Assembly: GCF_026790065.1 (NCBI RefSeq)
Contig: NZ_JALAMO010000025.1
Coordinates: forward strand, 1 to 55,195
Length of the DNA stretch: 55,195 nucleotides
Direction of reading: 5' to 3'
DNA from: Bacillus sp. N13C7
GTDB taxonomy: Bacteria > Bacillota > Bacilli > Bacillales > Bacillaceae
A program made the position numbers and the translations under genes. Below are positions 31,062 through 39,574 of the stretch, piece by piece. Position 1 is the stretch's first letter. Every line of letters starts with the position of its first letter. Under the pieces are notes generated by a model. That model searched no databases, was not told where the DNA came from, and saw only the letters and a program-made list of their open reading frames with translations.

Positions 31062-32520
31062 AATTACAGTCGTCGGACTGGGTGCCGGGGATATGGACCA
31101 ATTGACAATTGGTATACATAAGCTGCTGACAAAAGCTGATACGCTGTACGTCAGAACCAAGGATCATCCTTTAATTCAGGAGCTTGAGAAAGAAACGAAG
31201 AACATCCGTTTTTTTGATGATATATATGAGAAGCACGACCAGTTTGACGCAGTATATGAAGAAATTGCCGATATCCTCTTTGAAGAGGCGCAGCATGAGG
31301 ACGTGGTTTATGCTGTACCAGGACACCCTTTTGTCGCGGAAAAAACAGTACAGCTGCTGACGGAGCGGCAGGAAGAGAAAAATGTTCAAGTAAAAGTCGC
31401 GGGAGGACAAAGCTTTCTTGATGCCACATTTAATGCCTTGCAAATCGACCCAATTGAAGGCTTTCAGTTTGTGGATGCCGGCACATTGTCCGCGGATGAG
31501 CTTGAACTCAGACACCACTTGATCATTTGTCAGGTTTACGACCAAATGACGGCTTCTGAAGTCAAGCTGACATTGATGGAGAAGCTGCCTGATGATTATG
31601 AGGTTGTGATTGTGACTGCAGCAGGAAGCCGTGACGAGGAGATTCTGAGAGTGCCTTTATTTGAGCTGGACCGCAATGTCGCCTTGAATAACTTAACAAG
31701 TGTGTATGTTCCGCCGATTAAAGAAGAGAAGCTGCTTTATCACGAATTCTCCGCGTTCCGAAGCATTATCAAAGAGCTTCGAGGGCCTAATGGATGTCCG
31801 TGGGATAAAAAGCAGACGCATCAGTCATTAAAACAGTACATGATTGAAGAATGTTATGAACTTCTCGAAGCAATTGACGAAGAAGACACAGATCATATGA
31901 TTGAAGAGCTTGGCGACGTTTTGCTTCAGGTCTTACTTCACGCGCAAATTGGTGAAGATGAAGGTTATTTCACAATTGATGATGTCATAAAAGGAATCAG
32001 TGAAAAAATGGTCCGAAGACATCCCCATGTGTTTAAAGATGTTAAGGTTCAGGATGAAAACGATGTTTTGGCAAATTGGGAAGACATAAAAAAAGCCGAA
32101 AAAAACGCATCCGAATCATCCTTATTAGACAGCGTGCCGAAAACTCTTCCAGCTCTTTCGAAAGCCGCTAAACTGCAGAAAAAAGCAGCGAAGGTCGGTT
32201 TTGACTGGGAAGACGTCAGCGATATTTGGGAAAAGGTAAGTGAGGAAATGAAGGAATTTTCTTCTGAGGTTTCTGAAGCTCCTCACGAACACAATCTTAA
32301 AGCCGAGTTTGGCGACATTTTGTTCGCGCTGGTGAATGTAGCCCGCTTCTACAAAATAGAGCCGGAGGAAGCGCTGGCCATGACCAATGACAAATTCCGG
32401 AGACGGTTCTCATATATTGAGACGTCAGCGAAGGAAAAGGGAATCGAACTGGCTGATATGTCTCTTGAGGACATGGACAAACTGTGGAATGAAGCAAAAG
32501 AAACTGAGAGGAGATCATAA
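31051..32520 (+). CDS. yabN: YabN, tetrapyrrole methylase-MazG fusion NTP pyrophosphohydrolase
   Basis: A 489-residue two-domain protein. Residues 1 to about 225 form a tetrapyrrole (corrin/porphyrin) methylase-like domain beginning [12 protein letters not shown]. Residues from about 240 to the end form tandem MazG modules with the acidic [14 protein letters not shown] motif, which hydrolyses NTPs to NMP and pyrophosphate, a possible house-cleaning role. The job of the methylase-like half is unknown. It overlaps yabM and is followed by rqcP after two bases. Confidence 0.94.
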   Translation: MAGKITVVGLGAGDMDQLTIGIHKLLTKADTLYVRTKDHPLIQELEKETKNIRFFDDIYEKHDQFDAVYEEIADILFEEAQHEDVVYAVPGHPFVAEKTVQLLTERQEEKNVQVKVAGGQSFLDATFNALQIDPIEGFQFVDAGTLSADELELRHHLIICQVYDQMTASEVKLTLMEKLPDDYEVVIVTAAGSRDEEILRVPLFELDRNVALNNLTSVYVPPIKEEKLLYHEFSAFRSIIKELRGPNGCPWDKKQTHQSLKQYMIEECYELLEAIDEEDTDHMIEELGDVLLQVLLHAQIGEDEGYFTIDDVIKGISEKMVRRHPHVFKDVKVQDENDVLANWEDIKKAEKNASESSLLDSVPKTLPALSKAAKLQKKAAKVGFDWEDVSDIWEKVSEEMKEFSSEVSEAPHEHNLKAEFGDILFALVNVARFYKIEPEEALAMTNDKFRRRFSYIETSAKEKGIELADMSLEDMDKLWNEAKETERRS

Positions 32521-32522
32521 AT

Positions 32523-32783
32523 ATGAGACTAGATAAATTTTTGAAAGTATCACGGCTGATCAAACGACGTACACTAGCAAAGGAAGTAGCCGACCAAGGC
32601 CGCATCTCTATTAACGGAAACCAGGCTAAAGCAAGCTCTGACGTCAAACCGGGAGATGAACTAACGGTTCGCTTCGGCCAGAAGCTTGTAACGGTGCAAG
32701 TCAATGAGTTGAAAGACACGACGAAAAAAGAAGAAGCTGCAAACATGTATACAATCCTAAAGGAAGAAAAACTCGGCGAATAG
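32523..32783 (+). CDS. rqcP: RqcP (YabO), ribosome quality control S4-domain protein
   Basis: An 86-residue protein that is essentially one S4 RNA-binding domain (residues 1-62: [20 protein letters not shown] region) like Hsp15. RqcP binds stalled 50S subunits with RqcH and peptidyl-tRNA and helps add the C-terminal poly-alanine tail that marks stalled peptides for degradation. The start lies two bases after the yabN stop, with GAGAGGAG at 32507-32514. Confidence 0.95.
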   Translation: MRLDKFLKVSRLIKRRTLAKEVADQGRISINGNQAKASSDVKPGDELTVRFGQKLVTVQVNELKDTTKKEEAANMYTILKEEKLGE

Positions 32784-32809
32784 GCTTGTTCTAAAAAAAC
32801 CCCCCGCCT

Positions 32810-32817
32810 CATACAAT
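32810..32817 (+). promoter_or_regulatory. Sigma-E -10 of yabP-yabQ
   Basis: CATACAAT matches the sigma-E -10 (CATACANT). The region 14-16 bases upstream does not show a good ATATT -35. yabP and yabQ are known sigma-E mother-cell genes. Confidence 0.65.
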
Positions 32818-32861
32818 GCAGTAATAATGCTAAAAGTATCGAGGATATGGGGGCTGAATAG

Positions 32862-33164
32862 ATGAATTCATATTATGATCAAAAAGGTTCTTCGTCTGTT
32901 CCGGAACAGCATGATGTGACAATGAAAGGCCGGAAGCATTTAGATATCTCTGGGGTTAAGCATGTGGAAAGCTTTGATAATGAAGAATTTCTGCTGGAAA
33001 CTGTGATGGGAATGCTCTCAGTCAGAGGCCAAAACCTCCAGATGAAAAATCTAGATGTAGAAAAAGGGATTGTGTCCATAAAAGGCAGGGTATTTGATTT
33101 AGTGTACTTAGACGAACAACAAGGGGATAAAGCTAAAGGGTTTTTTAGCAAGTTGTTTAAATGA
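32862..33164 (+). CDS. yabP: YabP, spore cortex formation protein
   Basis: A 100-residue mother-cell protein of the YabP/YqfC family, needed at a late step for spore cortex formation. It is soluble, with predicted beta-rich structure; the molecular function is unknown. The GGGG at 32850-32853 is a weak ribosome binding site. It overlaps yabQ by four bases. Confidence 0.94.
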   Translation: MNSYYDQKGSSSVPEQHDVTMKGRKHLDISGVKHVESFDNEEFLLETVMGMLSVRGQNLQMKNLDVEKGIVSIKGRVFDLVYLDEQQGDKAKGFFSKLFK

Positions 33165-33796
33165 CGCTGACGACACAATTCTATACAATGCTGGCGATGT
33201 CCGGTATGGGTCTATGGCTTGGCGCGTCACTTGATACATACCGGCTCTTTGTCATTCGTGCCAAAACAGCCAGATGGCTATTATTTATTCATGATATTCT
33301 TTTCTGGATTGTACAAGGGCTGCTTTTCTTTTATGTCTTGCTCCACGTAAATGAGGGAGAATTCAGGCTGTACATCTTTTTAGCGGTTCTGTTGGGCGTT
33401 GCGACGTATCAGAGCATTTGCAAACGAATCTATATAAAAATACTGAAATTCGTCATTTACCTTGTTGTTTCTGTTTATCAATTCTTCAAAAAGCTCATTC
33501 AGCACGTGTTATTTCGTCCTATTGTGTGGACATGCGGAGTAATCATCTGGCTGGCAGCGTTTTTAGTAAAGAAAACATACCGCCTGATCGCTTTTCTCCT
33601 GTTGTGTCTATATAAAATCATTATGGTTCTGTGTTTTCCGATCCGTTTCATCGCAAAACAATGTTTGAAACTTCTTCCTGAAAAGATGCGTCTAACTTTT
33701 AGACGTTATTTTGAAAAAGGTGCAGGATTTCTCAAAAAGAAGAAGAAACTATTGATAACCATAAGAACGACCATTACACGTTTTTTGAAGAGGTGA
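33161..33796 (+). CDS. yabQ: YabQ, spore cortex membrane protein
   Basis: A 211-residue membrane protein with about four to five hydrophobic segments between residues 5 and 160 and a basic C-terminal tail. YabQ localises to the forespore-surrounding membranes and is required for cortex formation. The start overlaps the yabP stop (ATGA). An ECF-type promoter for divIC lies within its 3' third. Confidence 0.94.
   Translation: MTLTTQFYTMLAMSGMGLWLGASLDTYRLFVIRAKTARWLLFIHDILFWIVQGLLFFYVLLHVNEGEFRLYIFLAVLLGVATYQSICKRIYIKILKFVIYLVVSVYQFFKKLIQHVLFRPIVWTCGVIIWLAAFLVKKTYRLIAFLLLCLYKIIMVLCFPIRFIAKQCLKLLPEKMRLTFRRYFEKGAGFLKKKKKLLITIRTTITRFLKR
33666..33692 (+). promoter_or_regulatory. ECF sigma (M-type) promoter inside yabQ, for divIC
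   Basis: TGAAAC (33666-33671), a 17-base spacer and CGTC (33689-33692) match the sigma-M/X pattern, 122 bases before divIC. divIC has been reported as part of the sigma-M regulon. Confidence 0.7.
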
Positions 33797-33813
33797 AAGG
33801 AGGACCGTCTGAT

Positions 33814-34191
33814 TTGAATTTATCCAGGGAACGAACGATAGCTGAAATACAAAACGACTATAAAGAACAGGTAGAGCGGCAAAATCAGCTGAAGAAAAGA
33901 AGACGCAAAGGGCTGTACAGACGGTTAACCGTTTTTGGCGCCCTCGTATTCCTGACGGCAATTGTGCTGGCAAGCTCTGTATGGTCCCAAACATCTTCCC
34001 TTAGTGCAAAAGAAGAAAAGAAAGAACAGCTTGAAAAAGAACTGAAGAGTTTAAAGACAAAACAGGCGGATTTAAAAGAAGAAATATCCAAATTGAAGGA
34101 TGAAGATTACGTCACAGAGCTTGCCAGAAGGGACTTATTCATGTCTGGAGACGGAGAAATTATCTTCAATGTGGAGAAGAAGAGCAAGTAG
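33814..34191 (+). CDS. divIC: DivIC, cell division protein
   Basis: A 125-residue bitopic membrane protein of the FtsB/DivIC family. The topology is a short basic cytoplasmic part (1-36), one membrane segment (about 38-56) and an extracytoplasmic coiled coil (about 60-100). It forms a complex with FtsL and DivIB that activates the septal synthase. The start is TTG at 33814 with AAGGAGG at 33798-33804. The preceding ATG at 33793 overlaps this site and is rejected. Confidence 0.96.
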   Translation: MNLSRERTIAEIQNDYKEQVERQNQLKKRRRKGLYRRLTVFGALVFLTAIVLASSVWSQTSSLSAKEEKKEQLEKELKSLKTKQADLKEEISKLKDEDYVTELARRDLFMSGDGEIIFNVEKKSK

Positions 34192-34196
34192 CCTTG

Positions 34197-34226
34197 TTGA
34201 CACTTAAATTTTTATTTAGGTATAAT
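34197..34226 (+). promoter_or_regulatory. Sigma-A promoter of yabR
   Basis: Perfect TTGACA (34197-34202), 18-base spacer, perfect TATAAT (34221-34226), directly after divIC. Confidence 0.88.
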
Positions 34227-34271
34227 TAAGCAAACGATCTTTTTATAAGCCTAAGGAGGAGCACTTTTTTT

Positions 34272-34658
34272 ATGTCGATTGAAGTTGGCAGCAAGTTGCA
34301 AGGGAAAATTACAGGTATTACAAATTTTGGAGCATTTGTTGAATTGCCTGGAGGCTCAACCGGTCTCGTTCACATCAGTGAGGTAGCAGATAATTATGTC
34401 AAAGACATTAACGACCACTTAAAAGTCGGCGACCAAGTTGAAGTGAAAGTCATCAACGTTGAAAAAGACGGGAAAATTGGTTTATCTATTAAAAAAGCTA
34501 AAGACCGTCCGCAAGCCAGACCTAGAAATGATTTCCGTCCGAAAGAATCTTTTGAACAGAAAATGAATAAGTTTTTAAAAGACAGCGAAGATCGCTTGTC
34601 ATCTTTAAAACGCCATACGGAATCAAAACGTGGAGGGCGCGGAGCAAGAAGAGGATAA
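34272..34658 (+). CDS. yabR: YabR, S1-domain RNA-binding protein
   Basis: A 128-residue protein with one S1 RNA-binding domain (about residues 4-72, with the typical ITNFGAFVEL segment) and a basic, arginine- and glycine-rich tail. It resembles general stress protein 13. It probably associates with RNA or ribosomes; no specific role is established. AAGGAGGAG at 34253-34261 precedes the ATG. Confidence 0.94.
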   Translation: MSIEVGSKLQGKITGITNFGAFVELPGGSTGLVHISEVADNYVKDINDHLKVGDQVEVKVINVEKDGKIGLSIKKAKDRPQARPRNDFRPKESFEQKMNKFLKDSEDRLSSLKRHTESKRGGRGARRG

Positions 34659-34682
34659 CTTGCTGCTTTCTATAAATAAATG

Positions 34683-34715
34683 AAGCATCCGTTCATCCCG
34701 ACGGATGCTTTTTTT
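34683..34715 (+). terminator. Terminator after yabR
   Basis: Perfect ten-pair stem AAGCATCCGT (34683-34692) and ACGGATGCTT (34701-34710), then T residues. Confidence 0.94.
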
Positions 34716-34765
34716 AGTATCCTCCACCATGGAGAATTCAGAAAATTACAACATTAAAGTTTCTG

Positions 34766-34794
34766 TTGACGAAAAGGACAAACCTTTGTATTAT
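34766..34794 (+). promoter_or_regulatory. tRNA promoter
   Basis: TTGACG (34766-34771), 17-base spacer, TATTAT (34789-34794), about 30 bases before tRNA-Met. Confidence 0.75.
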
Positions 34795-34825
34795 ATAACT
34801 TGTGCTTAGAAGCACAAAACAATAT

Positions 34826-34902
34826 GGCGGTGTAGCTCAGCTGGCTAGAGCGTACGGTTCATACCCGTGAGGTCGGGGGTTCGATCCCCTCCGCCGCTAC
34901 CA
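34826..34902 (+). tRNA. tRNA-Met (CAT), elongator type
   Basis: A 77-base cloverleaf from GGCGGTG to CTACCA with the seven-base acceptor stem, GGTTCGATC T-arm and an encoded 3' CCA. The anticodon CAT is at 34860-34862. The first acceptor pair is matched and the body differs from initiator tRNA (which starts CGCGGGG) and from tRNA-Ile2, so it is read as elongator tRNA-Met. Confidence 0.95.
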
Positions 34903-34911
34903 TATTTGTTT

Positions 34912-34983
34912 GGCCCGTTGGTCAAGCGGTTAAGACACCGCCCTTTCACGGCGGTAACACGGGTTCGAATCCCGTACGGGTCA
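34912..34983 (+). tRNA. tRNA-Glu (TTC)
   Basis: A 72-base cloverleaf from GGCCCGT to ACGGGTCA, with anticodon TTC at 34945-34947 in the loop CTTTCAC. The 3' CCA is not encoded (the sequence continues TCC), so it must be added after processing. It lies nine bases after tRNA-Met and shares its promoter. Besides translation, Glu-tRNA feeds haem synthesis through HemA. Confidence 0.95.
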
Positions 34984-34990
34984 TCCTAAG

Positions 34991-35024
34991 AAAATCGGTT
35001 TCTCTTGCAGAAGCCGATTTTTTT
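34991..35024 (+). terminator. Terminator after the tRNA pair
   Basis: Stem AAATCGGTTTCT and AGAAGCCGATTT, with one G-T pair and a CTTGC loop, then T residues to 35024. Confidence 0.93.
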
Positions 35025-35080
35025 CATTTTTAGACATCATTCCAGAAATTCTTATCATAAACGAATATCAAGGCAGAAAC

Positions 35081-35119
35081 CGTCGAAGATTTCTTTGGTA
35101 TTGTTACCTTCTTTTGACA
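35081..35119. promoter_or_regulatory. Spo0A-like boxes of spoIIE
   Basis: CGTCGAA (35081-35087, plus strand, six of seven to TGTCGAA) and TTTGACA (35113-35119, minus strand TGTCAAA, allowed by the degenerate consensus). The second overlaps the -35. Spo0A activation of spoIIE is established. Confidence 0.7.
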
Positions 35120-35146
35120 AAATCCTATCTGTGCTTTCGCTATAAT
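35114..35146 (+). promoter_or_regulatory. Spo0A-dependent sigma-A promoter of spoIIE
   Basis: TTGACA (35114-35119) and TATAAT (35141-35146) are both perfect, but the spacer is 21 bases instead of 17. This abnormal spacing is the known reason why the promoter needs Spo0A. Confidence 0.88.
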
Positions 35147-35183
35147 GACAGGCAACGAATATAACAGGTGGGAGATGAGAGGA

Positions 35184-37667
35184 ATGGAAAAAGCAGAAAG
35201 AAGAGTGAACGGGCCAATGGCGGGACAAGCTTTGGAAAAACTCCAATCGTTTTTTAACAGGGGCGCGAAGCTGGTGACTCATCATGTGCATTCACTGTTT
35301 TTCTATAAAGGATTCATTTATGTCGTCATCGGGTTTTTGCTTGGACGAGCTTTCATATTATCCGAGGTGCTTCCTTTCGCACTTCCTTTCTTTGGAGCAA
35401 TGCTTCTCATCAGAAGAGACAAGGCGCTTTATGCGGTTTTGGCTGTGCTTGCAGGAGCGCTGACCATTTCTCCGAAGCACTCCTTGCTCATACTAGCGGC
35501 ATTGCTCGCCTTCTTCGTATTTTCTAAAGTGGCTGCCTTCATCACCGACGATCGTGTAAAAGCACTTCCGATTGTCGTGTTCTTCTCCATGGCTGCAGCA
35601 AGAGCCGGGTTTGTTTACGCTCAAAATGGCGCGTTTACAACCTATGATTATGTAATGGCTGTCGTTGAAGCTGGACTATCCTTTATTCTAACGCTGATTT
35701 TCCTTCAAAGCCTTCCGATTTTCACTGTGAAAAAAGTAAAACAATCTTTAAAAATAGAAGAAATTATTTGCTTTATGATCCTTATCGCTTCCGTGCTGAC
35801 GGGACTTGCCGGCTTGTCCTATCAAGGGATGCAGGCAGAACATATATTGGCTCGTTATGTTGTATTGAGTTTTTCCTTTATTGGCGGAGCAAGCATTGGC
35901 TGTATGGTTGGTGTTGTGACCGGTCTGATTCTTGGCTTGGCGAATATCGGAAATCTTTATCAAATGAGTCTGCTCGCATTTTCCGGCTTATTAGGCGGTT
36001 TGCTGAAGGAAGGGAAAAAAGCGGGTGCAGCAATCGGTCTGATTGTTGGGTCGCTTCTTATTTCTTTGTACGGTGAAGGCTCTGCCGGATTGATGACAAC
36101 GCTCTATGAGTCATTAATCGCAGTCGGTCTGTTTTTGCTAACACCTCAATCTATTACAAGGAAAGTGGCGCGATATATTCCGGGAACTGTGGAGCATCTA
36201 CAAGAGCAGCAGCAATATGCAAGGAAAATCAGAGATGTCACTGCTCAAAAGGTAGACCAATTCTCTAATGTGTTTCATGCGCTGTCTGAAAGCTTTGCAA
36301 CCTTTTACCAAGCATCGGACGAACAGACAGATGACAGCGAAGTTGATCTGTTTTTAAGCAAGATTACGGAGCATTCCTGTCAGACGTGCTACAAGAAAAA
36401 CAGGTGCTGGGTACAGAACTTTGATAAAACATATGACTTAATGAAACAAGTTATGCTTGAAACAGAAGAAAAACAATATGCATCAAACCGAAGACTGAAG
36501 AAAGAGTTTCATCAGCATTGTTCTAAATCAAAACAGGTTGAAGAGCTGATTGAGGATGAACTCGCACACCATCATGCCCACTTGACGCTCAAGAAAAAAG
36601 TGCAGGACAGCAGGCGTCTTGTTGCTGAACAGCTTTTAGGTGTTTCTGAAGTCATGGCAGACTTTTCTCGGGAAATAAAAAGAGAACGAGAACAGCATTT
36701 CCTGCAGGAAGAGCAAATTATAGAGGCGCTTCAGCATTTCGGAATCGAGATTCAGCATGTGGAGATCTATAGTCTTGAACAAGGAAATATCGATATTGAA
36801 ATGACCATTCCGTTCAGCGGACATGGAGAAAGTGAAAAAATTATTGCTCCTATGCTTTCTGACATTCTGGAGGAACAAATTCTCGTGAAAGCTGAACAGC
36901 ATTCTCCGCATCCGAATGGATACAGCCATGTCGCCTTTGGATCAACAAAATCATTCAGGGTATCTACGGGTGCGGCTCACGCTGCGAAGGGCGGCGGCCT
37001 TGTCTCCGGCGACAGCTACAGCATGATGGAGCTTGGAGCAAGAAAGTATGCTGCTGCAATCAGTGACGGAATGGGCAATGGCGCTAGGGCGCACTTCGAA
37101 AGCAATGAAACGATCAAGCTTCTTGAGAAAATCCTTGAATCCGGCATTGATGAAAAAATAGCCATTAAAACGATCAACAGCATACTGTCTTTAAGGACAA
37201 CTGACGAGATATATTCCACGCTTGACCTATCTATTATCGATCTTCAAGATGCCAGCTGTAAATTTTTGAAGGTCGGATCAACCCCTAGCTTTATTAAACG
37301 GGGAGACCAAGTAATGAAAGTTCAAGCGAGCAATCTGCCAATCGGTATTATTAATGAATTCGATGTGGAGGTTGTGAGTGAGCAGCTGAAAGCGGGCGAC
37401 CTTTTGATTATGATGAGTGACGGCATTTTTGAGGGGCCTAAGCATGTAGAAAATCATGACTTATGGATGAAGCGCAAAATGAAAGGCTTGAAAACAACTG
37501 ACCCGCAGGAGATTGCCGATTTGCTCATGGAAGAAGTCATCCGTACGCGATCTGGCCAAATTGAGGATGATATGACAGTCGTTGTCGTCCGGATTGACCA
37601 TAATACACCAAAATGGGCATCCATTCCTGTTCCGGCCATCTTTCAACACAAACAAGAAATTTCATAA
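35184..37667 (+). CDS. spoIIE: SpoIIE, sporulation serine phosphatase and septum protein
   Basis: An 827-residue protein with an N-terminal domain of about ten membrane helices (to about residue 330), a central FtsZ-interaction and oligomerisation region, and a C-terminal PP2C phosphatase (about 590-827). Asp628 in SDGMGNG and the DGIFEG and EDDMTVVVV segments carry the metal-binding acids. It dephosphorylates SpoIIAA-P, releasing sigma-F in the forespore, and also steers FtsZ to the pole. The start is ATG at 35184; the frame opens at 35145, but that ATG lies in the -10 element. Confidence 0.98.
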   Translation: MEKAERRVNGPMAGQALEKLQSFFNRGAKLVTHHVHSLFFYKGFIYVVIGFLLGRAFILSEVLPFALPFFGAMLLIRRDKALYAVLAVLAGALTISPKHSLLILAALLAFFVFSKVAAFITDDRVKALPIVVFFSMAAARAGFVYAQNGAFTTYDYVMAVVEAGLSFILTLIFLQSLPIFTVKKVKQSLKIEEIICFMILIASVLTGLAGLSYQGMQAEHILARYVVLSFSFIGGASIGCMVGVVTGLILGLANIGNLYQMSLLAFSGLLGGLLKEGKKAGAAIGLIVGSLLISLYGEGSAGLMTTLYESLIAVGLFLLTPQSITRKVARYIPGTVEHLQEQQQYARKIRDVTAQKVDQFSNVFHALSESFATFYQASDEQTDDSEVDLFLSKITEHSCQTCYKKNRCWVQNFDKTYDLMKQVMLETEEKQYASNRRLKKEFHQHCSKSKQVEELIEDELAHHHAHLTLKKKVQDSRRLVAEQLLGVSEVMADFSREIKREREQHFLQEEQIIEALQHFGIEIQHVEIYSLEQGNIDIEMTIPFSGHGESEKIIAPMLSDILEEQILVKAEQHSPHPNGYSHVAFGSTKSFRVSTGAAHAAKGGGLVSGDSYSMMELGARKYAAAISDGMGNGARAHFESNETIKLLEKILESGIDEKIAIKTINSILSLRTTDEIYSTLDLSIIDLQDASCKFLKVGSTPSFIKRGDQVMKVQASNLPIGIINEFDVEVVSEQLKAGDLLIMMSDGIFEGPKHVENHDLWMKRKMKGLKTTDPQEIADLLMEEVIRTRSGQIEDDMTVVVVRIDHNTPKWASIPVPAIFQHKQEIS

Positions 37668-37674
37668 TGCTTCC

Positions 37675-37703
37675 GTATAAATCAAATTTCTTCTGGCGAA
37701 GAT
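37675..37703 (+). promoter_or_regulatory. Sigma-F promoter of yabS-yabT
   Basis: GTATA (37675-37679), a 15-base spacer and GGCGAAGAT (37695-37703) fit the sigma-F pattern with one mismatch. This agrees with the known forespore expression of these genes. Confidence 0.7.
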
Positions 37704-37751
37704 GGGAATATATGAATCTGAGAATCCTCGTATTCTCCAGGAGGAATGAAT

Positions 37752-38489
37752 GTGAATAACGGACATTTAAATCAAATTTTGCTGATAACGGATGGCTGCT
37801 CGAATCATGGGGAAGACCCGCTTGCAATGGCTGCTTTTGCTAAGGAGCAGGGGATTACTGTAAATGTCATAGGTATAATGGAAGAAAACCAAATTGACCC
37901 TGAGGCAATGAAGGAAGTCGAAGGGATTGCACTTGCCGGAGGCGGCGTGCATCAGGTTGTATATGCGTCTCAGCTTTCACAAACCGTTCAAATGGTAACA
38001 AAAAAAGCGATGACGCAAACCTTACAAGGCGTGGTTAATCAAGAGCTGAAACAAATTCTCGGAAAGAATGTGGAAATGGAGGAGCTTTCTCCGGAAAAGC
38101 GCGGCGAAGTCATGGAAGTGGTAGACGAGCTTGGAGAAACGGTGCATCTTCAGGTTTTGGTTCTGGTTGATACAAGCGCAAGTATGGCGCCTAAGCTTCC
38201 TACAGTGAAAGAGGCGCTGATCGATTTGTCTGTCAGCCTCAATTCCCGAATCGGCAATAACGAATTTGCGATGTGTATATTTCCCGGGAAAAAACAAGAG
38301 GTCGAGCTTGTGCTGAACTGGACACCGAAGCTGCAATCGCTTTCCACTCTCTTTGCAAAGCTTTCAACTGGCGGGATCACGCCGACAGGTCCGGCGATAC
38401 GTGAAGCGACTCTGCAATTTCAAAAAATCCGCTCAAGAAGGAGCATGCTGGCAGATGATGAACGACGCCTTGACGAGTTTGGCATGTAA
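37752..38489 (+). CDS. yabS: YabS, von Willebrand A-type domain protein
   Basis: A 245-residue soluble protein. A VLVDTSASM segment near residues 135-143 is a DxSxS metal-ion-dependent adhesion motif, and the N-terminal LLITDGCSNHG is also typical of this fold. The function is unknown. The start is GTG at 37752, seven bases from GGAGG; an ATG at 37746 is too close to it. It overlaps yabT by 35 bases and is expressed in the forespore, so a role with the kinase YabT is likely but unproven. Confidence 0.92.
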   Translation: MNNGHLNQILLITDGCSNHGEDPLAMAAFAKEQGITVNVIGIMEENQIDPEAMKEVEGIALAGGGVHQVVYASQLSQTVQMVTKKAMTQTLQGVVNQELKQILGKNVEMEELSPEKRGEVMEVVDELGETVHLQVLVLVDTSASMAPKLPTVKEALIDLSVSLNSRIGNNEFAMCIFPGKKQEVELVLNWTPKLQSLSTLFAKLSTGGITPTGPAIREATLQFQKIRSRRSMLADDERRLDEFGM

Positions 38490-39471
38490 TCTTAAGCCGG
38501 GTACGACAATCAAAGGCAAGTGGAATGGAAACACTTATACATTGCGTAAACAGCTAGGAAAAGGCGCCAATGGAATTGTGTATTTGGCAGAAGCATCAGA
38601 TGGACATGTTGCCTTAAAGGTGAGTGATGACAGCCTGTCTATTACTTCTGAAGTGAATGTCTTGAAATCTTTTTCAAAGGCCCAGTCCGTTACGATGGGG
38701 CCTTCTTTTTTTGATACGGATGACGCCTATATCCCCAGTGCCAATACGAAAGTTTCATTTTATGCAATGGAATACATAAAAGGGCCGCTGCTTCTGAAAT
38801 TCGTCAATGATAAAGGGGCAGAATGGATACCGGTATTGATGATTCAACTGTTATCCAGCTTATCAGTGCTTCACCAGCAAGGATGGATATTTGGCGATCT
38901 TAAACCTGATAATCTGATCGTAAACGGTCCGCCTGCAAGAATCCGTTGCATCGATGTAGGCGGCACGACAAAGGAAGGCCGGGCCATAAAAGAGTATACA
39001 GAGTTTTATGACAGAGGGTATTGGGGGTATGGAACAAGAAAAGCAGAGCCATCCTATGATTTGTTCGCGGTTGCCATGATTATGATCAACAGCGTGTATA
39101 AAAAAGAATTCAAGAAAACAAACCAGTCTAAGGAACAGCTTAGATCTCTCATTGAAGGAAATGCGCTGCTGAAAAAGTATAAAAAAGTGCTTTTATCAGC
39201 ATTGAATGGAGATTATCAATCCGCAGTTGAAATGAAGAAGGATATGCTCGACGCGGGGCAAAATGCAGTACAGAGAAAACAAGCTGTAAAAGCTTCACCG
39301 CAGCCTGTCACAAGACAAAGACAGCAAAAACCGCGCCAAGGGAAAGTAACGAAGACGCGATACACTCCAAAACAGAAGGCGGCGAAGTCAGGCGGATTGT
39401 TTGAAACAACGCTTATTGTGGTCAGTGTGTTAGCGCTTTATTTTGCCTACATTATCTTTTTCTTAATCTGA
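38455..39471 (+). CDS. yabT: YabT, DNA-activated Hanks-type Ser/Thr kinase
   Basis: A 338-residue membrane-anchored kinase active in the forespore. The glycine loop is GKGANG (35-40), Lys55 binds ATP, the catalytic loop is GDLKPDN (147-153, Asp148), and DVG (167-169) replaces DFG. A basic linker (about 275-312) binds DNA and a single C-terminal membrane helix (about 313-338) follows. Known targets include RecA, and it acts in spore DNA integrity. It lacks the extracellular PASTA part of PrkC. The start is ATG at 38455, with GGAGC upstream. Confidence 0.95.
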   Translation: MMNDALTSLACNLKPGTTIKGKWNGNTYTLRKQLGKGANGIVYLAEASDGHVALKVSDDSLSITSEVNVLKSFSKAQSVTMGPSFFDTDDAYIPSANTKVSFYAMEYIKGPLLLKFVNDKGAEWIPVLMIQLLSSLSVLHQQGWIFGDLKPDNLIVNGPPARIRCIDVGGTTKEGRAIKEYTEFYDRGYWGYGTRKAEPSYDLFAVAMIMINSVYKKEFKKTNQSKEQLRSLIEGNALLKKYKKVLLSALNGDYQSAVEMKKDMLDAGQNAVQRKQAVKASPQPVTRQRQQKPRQGKVTKTRYTPKQKAAKSGGLFETTLIVVSVLALYFAYIIFFLI

Positions 39472-39574
39472 GTGGCGGAATCTGCTAAGCCTGTGCTTCT
39501 TCTTTGCTTGGAGGGATTGAAAGTGATAGGATATGAATATCTTTAAAAAACCTGCTCATTGTGAGGAGGACATT

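Noticed and set aside
35145..35183. Upstream ATG for spoIIE
   Set aside because: The ATG is within the TATAAT -10 element, so it is not transcribed from the spoIIE promoter.
38353..38454. Upstream start extending yabT
   Set aside because: It would overlap yabS by over 130 bases and adds a basic stretch absent from the kinase family; the ATG at 38455 has its own upstream purine-rich site.
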